Origin: Spinacia oleracea
Taxonomy: Eukaryota; Streptophyta; Magnoliopsida; Caryophyllales; Amaranthaceae
Direction: 5' to 3'
Length of the DNA: 64,000 nucleotides
NCBI RefSeq assembly: GCF_020520425.1
Contig: NC_079488.1
Coordinates: 35,641,247-35,705,246 of the forward strand
The notes below the pieces were generated by a model. The model was not told the DNA's origin and did no database searches. It saw nothing but the letters and a program-made list of their open reading frames with translations. Positions 48,560 through 59,387 of the stretch are shown one piece after another. A program made the position numbers and the translations under genes. The stretch's first letter is position 1. Every line of letters begins with the position of its first letter.

Positions 48560-48812
48560 GGGAAAAAGCTATTGACGTTATTGCAGCAAAATATTTTGAA
48601 ACGCGGACTTGTTGTAGGGGGCAATAGCATGTACGCTGCGATAACGTCTGGATGTTGTTGCGGGCTTTTATTTTGTACGCTGCAACATACACTTTCGCTG
48701 CGAACAATTAAAATGTACGCTGCGATAACCCTTTAAAGGGGGCTGAAACAGGGTTTATTTCTACTAGTACGCTGCAACAAGGGGGCTACAACAGGGTTTA
48801 TTTCTACTAGTG
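48560..48812. repeat. Right subterminal repeat region of CACTA-1
   Basis: Variants of GTACGCTGCAA and GTACGCTGCGATAA repeat, ending in TTTATTTCTACTAGTG. The last 50 bp contain a direct duplication of GGGTTTATTTCTACTAGT. Confidence 0.85.
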
Positions 48813-50863
48813 AATGTGTCTTTTGTGGATTATGGCCCTTCGTATGAAGGAGATTTTGAGTTGGAATATGCCATTGCTCTTAATGAGAGGCCTAGAAATG
48901 ATAACCCCAATGGTCAAAATTTTGCTAGGCAAGCACCTAGAGGGCCCCCTATTTATGGATCCCACCAAGGCCATGGCCAAGGAAGTGGGTATGATAACCA
49001 AGGCCGAGGTGGCTATAGAGCGCAAGGCTATCAAGGCCAAGCACCCTATGGTCAATCTCAAGGCTTTGGCAATTAAGGCCAATACAATCAAGGTAGTTAT
49101 AATCCCAACCATCAAGGTGGAGGGGGTTACAACTACACTTATGGGCAATATAGGGGTGCCTCTAGTGGGGATTATCCCTTGAACTTGGGAGGTCCGTATG
49201 GTGTGTCTCAATTTCCACCTCCCGGATTCAATGGACCAAGGACCTTTGGCAATCAATTTCAATCAAACCTTAGTGGTTATGACAATGCACCTCCACCACT
49301 CCCGCCTCTCAAGTCTAACCTTGAGGCTCTCATGGAGTCGTTTGTGGGGGCGCAAGTCAAAAAGAATGTTGAGTTTGAGGACGGATTTAAGCAATCCAAT
49401 ACTCATTTGAGAATGATTGAGACCCAATCAGCTCAACTCGCTAATACCATAAAGGAACAACAAGTGCATACTAGTCTCCCACCCCAAGGTCAACCTCCTA
49501 AGCAAATGTATGCAATCATGACAAGGAGTGGGAAGATTTTAGATGATGTTCCTAGAGCTAATGAGGTTTCTAAGTCCAATGGGAAGGATCAAGAGGGAGT
49601 CGTTGAGTCTAGCGACAATGATGTGGTAGAAGAGGAGCCTCCCATCGATGATGTGGGTGATACTCCTATACCAAAAGAGGCAACTCTTCTACCTCTCCCC
49701 ACTCCTAAACTCCCCTATCCTCAAAGATTTTTAGGCAAAAAATTGGATGATCAGTTTTCTAAGTTTCTTGATGTGATTAGCAAGTTGCATGTCTCATTGT
49801 CTCTCACCGAGGCACTTAAACAAATGCCCCGCCATTCTAGATTCATGAGAGATGTTCTTAATGGCAAGAGAAGTTGTGAACCCAAAGAGACCGTGCAACT
49901 CACGGAGAGTTGTAGCGCTCTAATTCAACACTCCTTTCCCCCAAAACTCAATGATCCCGGGCGTTTTTCAATCCCTTGTAGCATTCAAAAGCACAAATTT
50001 GATAATGCTCTTTGTGATTTGGGGGCAAGTGTGAGCATCTTGCCATATAAGACTTATGAGAAGCTCAATCTAGGTGATCTCTCTCCTACCGCTATGTCAT
50101 TACAACTAGCCGATCGATCGGTTATGTTGCCATTGGGTAGGATTGAGGATGTTCCCCTCGTTGTTGGCAAGCTTACTTTTCTTGTTGACTTCGTAGTCTT
50201 GGACATCGATGAGGATACCCATACCCCCATTATCTTGGGGAGGCCATTTTTGGCCACCGCGGGTTCTCTTATTGATGTGCAAGGGGGACTAATCACCTTG
50301 AAAGCGGGAGATTCAAAAGCTAGCTTCAAGCTTCCCCTTGGTGAAGGGTGTTTTGCGAAGACGAAAACTTGTATGAAACTATTGCTTGTATTGAGAGCTA
50401 TTGCTCACATGCTAACCCTTCTAACAACTTTCGTGTTTCTAAGTGTGATAATGAGCTTTCTAGGTCCTCTCCCGATGACAAGGAAGTCCATGTGATCCCA
50501 AGGGTGTTTGATGATAAGTTTGATGATGTCATAACCATCCCCGAGATATTTGGGATGCATATTGATGGTGATGTTGGGGCTAAAACCTCCAAAGTAATTC
50601 ATGAATCGGCAAACAAAGCCAAGACACCCAAGAAAGCCAAGAAGCCCAAGAAAGCCAAGGAAAAGCTTGGTGGCGGATTGTTTGGTTGGCACCTTATGAA
50701 TGGGGATGTCGGTAAATTTTTTGTGCCCATCGGGGAAAAAAGAAACTTTTTGACTAATGATGACCCCAAGTTAGTTGCATTTGACCCCCCATTAGCTTTG
50801 GGGGGATTCGTCAAGCTAATGACGTTAAACGAGCGCTACCCGGGAGGCAACCCGGTTGTTTAA
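48813..50863 (+). pseudogene. Gypsy gag C-terminal part and aspartic protease (after CACTA-1)
   Basis: The frame resumes as NVSFVDYGPSYEGDFELEYA and a Gly/Gln/Tyr-rich stretch. A TAA at about 49074 (GFGN-stop-GQYNQGSYNPN) interrupts it, and it reopens through 50495. Recognisable are YAIMTRSGKIL, LPYPQRFLGKK and the protease part CSIQKHKFDNALCDLGASVS, ILPYKTYEKL, FVVLDIDEDTHTPIILGRPF and LATAGSLIDVQGG. The catalytic motif is DLGAS, the Athila-type variant of D(S/T)G. A frameshift near 50350 leads into 50348-50863 (SPDDKEVHVIPRVFDDKFDD, a Lys-rich run, LNERYPGGNPVV and stop). Reverse transcriptase does not follow. Confidence 0.9.
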
Positions 50864-52914
50864 CTCTTAGATTTCATTTGCTTTAGTTTCGTAACTATTG
50901 TCCTATTTGTGCATGTTTTTGTGTGTTTCTTTGTTTTGGGCTCATGCTTTCCACCATGTGCCTTGTTGGTCGATTTTTCGGTGAGTTTGGTTCGGTTTTT
51001 ACCGGTTCTTTGCGGGACTTGCTCCCACGATATTTCCGGTAATATCCTTCTAACTCTATTGCATTCTTTAGGACGGGCATACATCATGTGGGGCATTTGG
51101 TTGGATGGGTAGTTGTGCCCCTCCTTGCTTGGTTTTAGGCCTTGAGGACATGGCCTAATTCTAGCTTGGGGGGAGTTTTGTTGTGTGGTTGCCGACTTGT
51201 GATGCTCATTGATATGAAATCATACCATTATGTGCACTTGTTTCTTTGTTTTCAGTTTGATTTAGTTTGATTTTAGTTTCTTTTCTTTTTGTTTGTTTCA
51301 TTTACTTCTTTTTGGTGTGTTTTCTTATTTTTCTTCCTTTTTCTTTGTTTTGATTTCCTTTTCGTCAAGGCAAGTTTTTCTAGGTTTTCTTAGGCAATAT
51401 TCTTGATTGGGGCAAATAAAATTGGAACTTGTAGATTAAAATGCTTTTATTCCTAATTGGTAGATTTTTACACGGTTCTTAATGTCTTGGGTCGAGTCTA
51501 GGATTTGGAGTCAAGGAAGTTGGTTAGAACTATGGGTAGCATGCGTCATGAACTCTTGGCTTGTGGTAAGATGGTGTCGATTTCTCTAGTGATTTGAAAC
51601 CGGAGAGAATGGTATTTGCTCCCTTGTGAGGTTCATGTTCAAATAATCCCAAACACATATTCATATATTGAGTGGCATGGATCCTTAGCATTGACTTTCT
51701 TATCTCCTGAGTTCGACCATTTCCTTCCCGAGACCGCGACCGAACTACTTTAGGGGATGATAGAGGCATTACTTTCGGTGACTATTTTTCTTTTTAGTTT
51801 AGGACTTTATTTTCTATTTTTCTCATATGTTTTTGTTTGCATTTACCCCTTTGCTAGCCATTTGAGCCTTGACCCTTCATTTCTTATGAGCACATTACAA
51901 GCCTAATAGCCTTTGTTTTGTTTTCACCCTTAGAAGTGATAGTGAATCTTAGAGTTATGATGCTTGTTGGTTTTGAATGAATATGCAAAGTTGAGGAATG
52001 ATTGTTATTGGTATGAATGGCAAAGTTTTGGAAGAATGTTGTATATAGTGAATAATTGATGCAAAAGCAAAAAGAGAGTAAAGTTTTGAAAAAGCCAAAA
52101 ATAGAGAAAAACAAGGCATGAAAAGTTTCATTTGAAACACAAAAAAAAAGAGAAAAATCAAATCAAGAAAAAATGCAAAAAAGGTTGTAGTTTAGAGTTG
52201 TTGTTGAATAAGCTTAGGGGTACCCCAAATAAGCGGTACGAGTTTATGTTTGGTTCAAAATGCTTGAGTTTAGTTCTATCATTGCGCTTCACTTTAGCTA
52301 TGAGCACCAAATTGCCAAATTTGTTCCGCACCTTACCCCTAGCCTACGTTACGCCCTAAAAGCCCTCTTGACCCTTTAGAGTTGAGTCATTGTCGGTGGA
52401 GGGAGGATTTGGTCAAGCTTAAGGAACAAGGTTGTCATGCTAAGATGTCGGGTAGCCTAATCTTGATTTTCTGGCGCCTTCGCGGTGTCTCGAGACGCTA
52501 TTCTCAAGGGTGAATAAGATCTAGAGATGTGACGTGGTATGCTCGGTTGTAAGGGGATTGACTAGTGCTTGCCCTTAGTTCGCTTTGCTTGATGCTCGAA
52601 TCTTTCACTCGATTTAGGACATTAGTTAGCGTGTACTCATTTATTTGATTAGTAATATTAGTGTTCTTCTATACTTGTTCCATAATAAAGGCCCCCCATC
52701 TTGGATTTTGTAGTTTAATTTCTTTTCTTCTCTTTTCTTTTCTTCTTCTTTTCTTTCTTTCTTTTCTTGGTTTGTGTTTTTCATTTTAGTCTTGCCTTGA
52801 TTAGATTTGCTAGATTTTGTTTTTGGTAAGTTTTTAGTATTAGATTAGTTTCTCATTCTTCCCTAGTTGAGTTTAGTTTGCTAGAGACTAGCAAACGCTT
52901 AGCTTGGGAGAGTT
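50864..52914 (+). other. Non-coding 3' part of the gypsy element with purine tract
   Basis: About 2 kb where pol would stand in a full element. I see no RT, RNase H or integrase motif on either strand. It includes TAGCTTGGGGGGAGTTTT (51162), a string often seen near gypsy purine tracts. TAGCTTGGGAGAGTT directly before the 3' LTR (52899-52914) is the more likely working purine tract. Confidence 0.7.
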
Positions 52915-53306
52915 TGATGAGCGGCATTTATGTCGCTCTAGGCCTAGGATTTTATAGAATATTATTATGCTTTTTGATAGTTTTGTATAGTTTTGTTGCA
53001 TTTTTATCCCAGAATTGTTCGAATAGAGCCCGTGCGATCGCACAGAATTTCTGTGTGTTCGCACGGGTCAGCAGAGTTGCCTCCAAAGTCAAGCAGGCTC
53101 GTGTGCTCGTGCCCCAGGAGTGTCTGAGCACGATCGCACGGATCGAAGGAAGAAATTCGTCGCTGAGCTCGCTCGCATGGAATCACAGCTCGTTCGCACT
53201 GATGCGATCGCAGCTGGGTATGCCCGTTCGCACGGCTGCGCGGGATTCCCTTTTCGAGTTTAAATCTCTCATTTTTAGGGGTTAGTATAAATTGAATTTT
53301 CTTTTT
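52915..53306 (+). repeat. 3' LTR of the gypsy element, shortened and interrupted
   Basis: Starts TGATGAGCGGCATTTATG like the 5' LTR. Compared with it, about 65 bp are missing after TTTTTATCCC and about 260 bp in the GCGATCGC-rich part. It then matches to GTATAAATTGAATTTTCTT, where element C begins. The remainder should lie outside the window. Confidence 0.85.
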
Positions 53307-55289
53307 TGAGGGGTTCGAAAAAGCACGAGGCTAATGCGTGACCTTGTTCCTCGTGGGTGTGACGTTTCTTTTTGTAAAATCAAGTGTAATTGGATTTCCT
53401 GTGAGTTTACACCCAATTGACTAGTAATATAGGAGTCGCCATTCAGTTTTTAACGACAATGAGAAAAACTGACAAAACCCGGTTATCGTGACATAAAGGG
53501 AGTGCAATTATGTTTGACCACGACGGCCGTAGGTTCCCTTGTGATCCCTGGTGTGGGGATCTCTCAACATACACCCGCAAGGTAGAGATTAAGGGTTCGG
53601 GGGACTGTAACTACCGAGAGGAGTACTCGCTCTTCGATAACTCCAGAGGCAGGATATCCATACTAGCTCAGCATAAATAATTGAAGGAACATGCGTTAAC
53701 TATTAAACTAATCTGAGTTGATTTTAACAATATGCAACATATAGTACTAGATCGAACGCGATTATCTGATTTAGATTGTTTTAAGAGACCTAGCATGATA
53801 ATCCAATTTCCCAACATATTATCTTTATTAGGCGTGATAGAACAATCAGTTTTAATTAGTTTAACAGTTCATAAAAGGGCGAGGAAAGCAATTAAATCAT
53901 GGAAAAGGGACACATTACGACGCACCCTTGAGAGGTGCGTCACAGTTCTCAGAAAACTAACCATTTTGACTTTGCTATTTCTCCTTTTATTTAACGAATC
54001 TCAAGTTATGGGACAGGATACATTCTGTTCGATTTATGGATCGATTGCGACAGAACGCGTGATCAGTTTTGCAGCGTGAGGCTTAGGCTTAGGGGTTTAG
54101 AGTCAATACTCAGAATAATAATTGTGTGTTGTGTTCTTTTCACGTCGAACTTAGGGCCCTATTTATAGAAAAGAGTTCGTGGAAAGATAGAATTGTAGAA
54201 CTCTAATCCACGAAGAATTAGGAAAGAACACGTCCCAAGTATTTTCAGCGCCCAGGCCTGGGCGCCGAAGATTTCGGCGCCCAGAGCCAGGCGTTGAAAA
54301 TAGGATCTGGGCTGTTTTCTTAGTCAGATTCGGATTCCTGGAATCCGGAGTGTTTGAGATTTAATCGAGTCTTTTAGTGCGTATTAACCTTGTGCCGGAA
54401 TGCGTCTGGGCCCGTTACGAACTCTAGGCTCGTTAGGATTTTAATTAATACGTGACTCTTATTTTCGAATCATATTAGGTATAGAATCACTAGAGGAAAA
54501 AAGATCAAGTGCGGGCTCATTTTAAGGGGTTAAGTGCGGGCTTTTACATGTGCAGCACATGGCTTGCCCGCACTTGATGTTTCTCAAGTGCTGCCAAAAT
54601 ATTGGCAGCACTTGATACTTGAAGTGCTGCCAATTTAAAAAATGAGCCCGCACTTGACGAAATTGGTGCTGCTAATTTTTCAATATGACCCCGCACTTGA
54701 CAAAGTTTGTGCTGCCAATTTTGGAAATGAGCCCGCACTTGAGAAATTTGGTGCTGCCAATTTTGAAAATTAGTCGCACTTGATATAAAAATGGGCAGCA
54801 CAAGCATAAAAAAAAGCCGCACTTGATATATAAATGAGCCGCACTTGATCTAGAAATTTGTTATGTAACTGATATCCCTGCTACATATATACAATTAGAC
54901 CACGCCCACTAATTAACCTCCATACATCACATAAAAAAAGTATTCAATTATATAGATAAATAAATTAAATAGTATATAATCATAAATATAAAAATTGATT
55001 ACATTACGATCGTACGGAAAATTAGCATCCATAATCTAAGATTCACTACAAGAAAATATCAAAGACAATAAATGGTAATGAAGTTTGCCAACTTTTCTCG
55101 AACTTCATTTATCTACTCAATACTAAAAGGCTACTCCCTCGGATTGTTGAATACCTAAAGAAGATCGACCATCAAGAAAAAAATATATGTTAGTTATATT
55201 ATAAATATTGTATGCTATAATAAAGTAAGACATAATTTGCTCACAACAATGAAATAATGAACCTTATAATAATAAAAATGGCTTCTTTC

Positions 55290-56200
55290 TCTCATAACTT
55301 TCAACCAATGAACCTAAACAAGTATTTTAAAATCTTTGGATGTTTAATGTACTTAGTTTTATGTTTCGAACACTCATTCTCACCTACTTTGGTCATGTTA
55401 CGCACATTTAAGGCTCGTTTTTTACTAAAATGACCTATTTCAGTCACAACTTTAAATTAATGAACCTAAATAAGTATCAAAAACCCTTTACATTTTTGTT
55501 AGACTTATATTAATGTTTCTAAGCCTCAATATCACCTATTTTGGGAAAGTTATGCACGTTTAAGACTAGTTTGTTTATTACAGGTCGTATTTTGACTAAA
55601 TTGGCTTATATCGCTCCTAATTTTGAACTAATGAATCTAAATAAGCATTTTAAACCCTTTTACATGTTTATTAGACTTAGTTTAATGTTTCTCAAACTCA
55701 TTCTTAACTACTTTGGTCAAGTTATACACATTTAAGGCACGTTTGATCATTATAGGTCACATTTTGACTAAAATGGTTTATTTCGGTCCTCACTTACAAC
55801 TAATGAACTTAAATAAGTATTTTAAACCTTTTACATGTCAAATATATTTCGTTTTAAGTTTAAATACTCATTCTCACCTACTTTGATCAAGTTATGCAGA
55901 TTTAAGGCTCGTTTGATCATTATAGGCCACATTTTGACTAAAATGCCTGATTTTGGTCCCAAAATTAGACTAATGAACTTAAATATGTATTTAAAACGAT
56001 TTACATGTTTAATACACTTAGTTTTATGTTTCAAAGACTCATTATCACCTACTTTGGTCAAGTTTTGCACATTTAAGGCTCGTTTGTTCATTATTGTTAA
56101 TAGTTTGACTAAAATGGCTTATTTCGCTACTACCTTTCAACTAATGAACTTAAATAAGTATTTTAAACCCTTTATATGTTAATTAAACTTATTTTAATAT
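55290..56200 (+). repeat. Tandem repeat of ~150-172 bp in CACTA-2
   Basis: About six degenerate copies. The phrase TAATGAACTTAAATAAGTAT (or variants) recurs near 55311, 55450, 55629, 55802, 55972 and 56140. The phrase TATGCACGTTTAAG or its variants recurs at about 151, 172, 170 and 171 bp steps. The unit shares its order of phrases (CACATTTAAGGCTCGTTT, GTTATAGG-like, CTAAAATGGC, CGCTCCTAATTTTGAACTAA) with the CACTA-1 blocks. Confidence 0.88.
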
Positions 56201-57245
56201 TTCAAAGACTCATTTTCAAATCAACTTGAAGGTCAAAGCAAGCACAAACAATCAAATTGAATGAGCAAAAGTCCATTTAGGCATAAAGTCACATTTATAT
56301 GTCACTGGAACATGGAATTTCCATTACCCCTATAGTGCTCAATTCCAAATTATTAATAGTACATCATAACATGGTTACTTAAGAGCCACAAACTAAGCAA
56401 TGTAAAACGACAACCTTAATTTACATGATTCACTGTAATAAACCCTTAAACCACCAATGCAACTCGATGCCTATTTGACACATAAATAATAAGCAAATCT
56501 CAACAGATGTTTGCATGTACAATCCTGAAAAAAATATACATCAACAACAAGAGATTAACACACTCCCAGAGCAAAGTAACCTGAATAATAGAACCTCCAA
56601 TATAAAGTGCTTCAAACCTTCTTATTTCATTTTAAAAAAAGCAAACATCCAACACCAATCATAACAAATGAGATCCTAAAACCCATAGAATAGTAGAACC
56701 GGCCTCCTAAGTCCTAACACCATTCTAATCAGCCTAATCCCCCACACCCAAAATTAAATGATGACAAAAAGAAAGAGACAAGTAATAACGCAGTAGCAAA
56801 TATGATAGAAATAAATGAGAGTACCAATTTCGATCTCATTACCACACACCTAACATCACATTGACAACCTACGTTCCTTAGTTATTCTAAACACTAATAA
56901 GAGTCCACAACACTTAGCAACCTAACTTCCTTTGGTTATTCTTACTGCCAAAATCGGTAAAAATAAAGTGAAAATGAGAAATATTAGTTACTAAGTATAG
57001 CAGAATGTGAATATTTAGAACAGGAAGGTGTAAATCTTCCCCACGAGAAAGAGCAACAAGCAAAACAATAGATCAAACAAGACATGGAATAGCAATATCC
57101 AAAAAATAAGTGTTTACGATGGATGGGTTAAATAATTTCTTCAAGTAACAATGTTGTCTTGAAAATTAAGCACAATATACAACTAAACGGCATGGACAGA
57201 TTGATATCTGACATATAAACAAGAATCAAAAGTCAAAAAAAATAC
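56201..57245. other. CACTA-2 interior, nothing recognised
   Basis: AT-rich. It may be introns or flanks of the captured genes. No frame resembles a known domain. Confidence 0.4.
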
Positions 57246-57355
57246 CATATATCACATGCATCACAAGCTTTAGAAGTATCAAGAGGCAATCCTTCTTCAT
57301 AGGTCACTGAACCGCTCCGCATTTTGCAGCCATCTCCGTCCAACCAGGTAGTTGT
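57246..57355 (-). pseudogene. Possible captured exon, gene unknown
   Basis: A 110-bp minus-strand segment between TGTAG and GTATTTTT splice-like borders. One frame is open throughout: TTWLDGDGCKMRSGS, VTYEEGLPLDTSKACDA, CDIW. It does not match the CCS1 sequence I remember and I cannot name it. It could come from a second host gene. Confidence 0.4.
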
Positions 57356-57922
57356 CTACACACAGAGAGAAAAGGAATCAGATAGGCCACATAATAGGAA
57401 TTACATTGGGATCAAAAACCAGCTAACCACTTGAAACAAAATGTACTTCACACACTCGATAAAAGAAATGATCTTCAAACACATGAGTATATGACTCAGA
57501 CACTAACTGTATCAAAATTACTAATTTCTTTGGTTGAGGAAATTGGCAGTACACATAGTGGGCATACATAAGAAAGTTTGAGAAGATCATTTATGAAATA
57601 CTAGGTGGCTATCACAGAGTGACACTCCAAATATAGAATAAACAAAGAGGATTTATAATTTCATATAGTGGACCATGTATCAAGATTCAAGATACCTAAA
57701 CTTTAATAAAATCAGTGTAAGCTCCAATATTATAACCATTATTCACTAGTACATAATAAACAGTAACCAACAACAAGTCCAGTTTTATCTCCAACACCAA
57801 CCAAGCAAATAATGACATGGCAACCTTCAAAACCTCAAACCAATCGTCACCAATCGCCTCACACATGTAACTTTAGTATGCCTAAGATGCTATGAAGCAA
57901 CTGAAATTCATTTAAATTTGAC

Positions 57923-58142
57923 CTTCGTGCGACCTTAACCAAGGGAATCTATGTAGTGTAAGTAGAGGCCATTAGAGATGCTTCCAAGACTCCCAAAGTT
58001 CCCAGGAAAATAGGCGATGAGAACATGTGGTCGAACCCGAGAGTTAGAACCCACTTCCAAGTTAAAAATCCAAATGCAGGATGATCTTCTGGGTATTGTT
58101 GAGAATAAAAATCGGAAGACTCGCCTTGATCAATTAAAGTAC
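57923..58142 (-). pseudogene. CCS1: Captured exon of CCS1 (plastid cytochrome c synthesis, ResB-like)
   Basis: A 220-bp exon with acceptor TTGCAG and probable donor GTCAAA. It encodes TLIDQGESSDFYSQQYPED, HPAFGFLTWKWVLTLGFDHM, FSSPIFLGTLGVLEAS, LMASTYTT, then a TAG stop (57949-57951) where Gln stands in the gene, then IPLVKVAR. This is the second-membrane-helix region of plant CCS1, the System II protein that, with CcsA, attaches haem to cytochromes f and c6 in the thylakoid lumen. Both exon borders fall in split codons. Only this exon is clear; the gene itself has many more. The nonsense codon shows that the copy is not coding. Recognition is from memory of the family. Confidence 0.82.
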
Positions 58143-58924
58143 CTGCAACATTGATTCAAATACATAATAAAAATCTAAGGATATAAAATAACTTTAATAC
58201 TATAAACATTAAAATCTGAAGATATAAAACAAATTAATACTACAAACATTAAACCTAAAAAAATCAGTTAATCGGACATAATTCATCATATTTATTCGGC
58301 AAAAAAAATAGTGAATTGTTCAGTTTAATTATTACCCTACTCTATGTATTAAACAATTAGCATCCTTGATTCGATCTAAAACTTTGAATGAAAGTCTCTT
58401 GCACAAACGATATAAAGAGTTAGGGTTTGTAAGTTCAATCGAAGCAGATCAAATAATCAATAAATTACTCATGATCAACAAAATAAAAGATAGAAATATT
58501 TAAGATTAACCAAAAATCAAATAAATAGAAAGTTAGGGTTTGTAAATTTGGGGTTTTGATTTTATTCAAATTCAACTTAATTGATGAAAGAAAATAGGAA
58601 ATTACCGATCGATAGGGTAGCGAAAAACCCTCAACCACCACCCTCGACCACCGTAGGCGGTTTCGATACAAGGTAGTGACGAGAGAAAGATGGGGCAGGC
58701 GAGAGAGAGCATAGCAACAACAACCGGGGCAGCACAACAACGAACCAACTACGACAAAAGCAGCCGTGCAGCCGACAAGTGAAATGGTGATGGCGGGTTA
58801 CCGACGGAGAAGCAACAAAGGGAAGAGAGAGTCGTCTGAGGTGGAGATTGAATGAGAGTCGTCTGAGGTAGAGAAAGAGGGGGGGAGAGAAAAGAGGGCA
58901 TGTCACCTTATTATGTTTTGTGCA
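58143..58924. other. CACTA-2 interior up to its right subterminal repeats
   Basis: AT-rich to 58600, then a purine-rich stretch (GAGAGAAAGA-type, about 58680-58910) read as Leu/Ser-rich ORFs on the minus strand. These ORFs have no domain and I leave them out. Confidence 0.4.
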
Positions 58925-59387
58925 GCTCGTTTCTGGTACGAGCCCGCACTTGAGTTCAAGTGCTGCCAATTTTCTAAAATGGCCCGCACTTGTGAATTTT
59001 TTTAAAAAAAATTTCTTTTAGTAATTTCAAGTGCTGCCAATTTTCTTAATGACCCGCACTTAAAGGGAAGCACATGTCGATTTTTTTACTAGTGGATTCT
59101 CTCGTAATCTCTATCTCATTTAGGATTTATGTTGGAGTGCAACACCTAATTCTGACAGGTTTCTATCTTTTATGACTTGCCACTTTCAACAACTACCCAT
59201 TACGACAGTTACTATTTTTAGAAGGTTTCCATAAATAGCAGGTTTCTATAAATAGCAGGTTTTGGGTGAAATGAAAAGGGGAATTGAGATTCGTTATTTT
59301 ATAGGATATGCGTTGTCAAGTGGAGATTTTACGCTTTCATCATCGAACCTTCCCTTTCGGGATTGGGGACAAAAGTAGGTGTCTACA

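Larger units (their letters stand above)
34442..48812 (-). mobile_element. CACTA-1: near-complete 14.4-kb CACTA (En/Spm) transposon
   Basis: It starts CACTAGTAGAAAAAACCC and its other end, read inversely, is CACTAGTAGAAATAAACCC. It is flanked by the 3-bp duplication AAT (34439-34441 and 48813-48815). The gypsy gag frame joins perfectly when the element and one AAT are removed. Both subterminal regions hold many direct and inverted copies of TTGCAGCGTAC. Two genes read leftward: a TNP2-type transposase (44293-47593) and a Transposase_24/Ulp1 gene (35048-41694). A lone LTR and a MULE were inserted later. Confidence 0.96.
31504..53306 (+). mobile_element. Ty3/gypsy element with gag and protease only (Athila/Tat-like)
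   Basis: Plus-strand element: 5' LTR 31504 to about 33200, primer site 33209, gag-protease split by CACTA-1, non-coding 3' part, purine tract and 3' LTR from 52915, itself interrupted at 53307. Removing the 14.4-kb CACTA-1 leaves an interior of about 5.3 kb. It has no reverse transcriptase, RNase H or integrase, so it fits the class of LTR elements that carry gag but depend on others (TR-GAG-like). The gag style and the TGGCGCCGTTGCCGGGG site point to the Athila side of the Tat/Athila group. Confidence 0.88.
54488..59094 (-). mobile_element. CACTA-2: non-autonomous CACTA transposon carrying a CCS1 exon
   Basis: 4,607 bp. It starts CACTAGAGGAAAAAAGATC and its other end, read inversely, is CACTAGTAAAAAAATCGAC. 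The flanking triplets are AAT and GAT; the intact LTR copy at 39355 shows GGATTCTCG at this site, so the duplication was GAT with one later change. Subterminal motifs GTGCTGCCAATTTT and GCCCGCACTTG repeat at both ends (54510-54850 and 58925-59060). No transposase. It contains a 150-170-bp tandem repeat and host-gene exons. Confidence 0.92.

Noticed and set aside
47999..48707. Minus-strand ORFs of 127 and 129 codons upstream of the CACTA-1 transposase
   Set aside because: One is a Phe-rich simple-sequence translation (FIFIFIFFDF) and the other crosses the subterminal repeats. No domain.
54544..54822. 92-codon minus-strand ORF with repeated NWQH motifs
   Set aside because: It translates the subterminal GTGCTGCCAATTTT repeats of CACTA-2.
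58465..58969. Minus-strand ORFs of 91 and 112 codons in CACTA-2
   Set aside because: Low-complexity Leu/Ser-rich translations over a purine-rich tract and the subterminal repeats.
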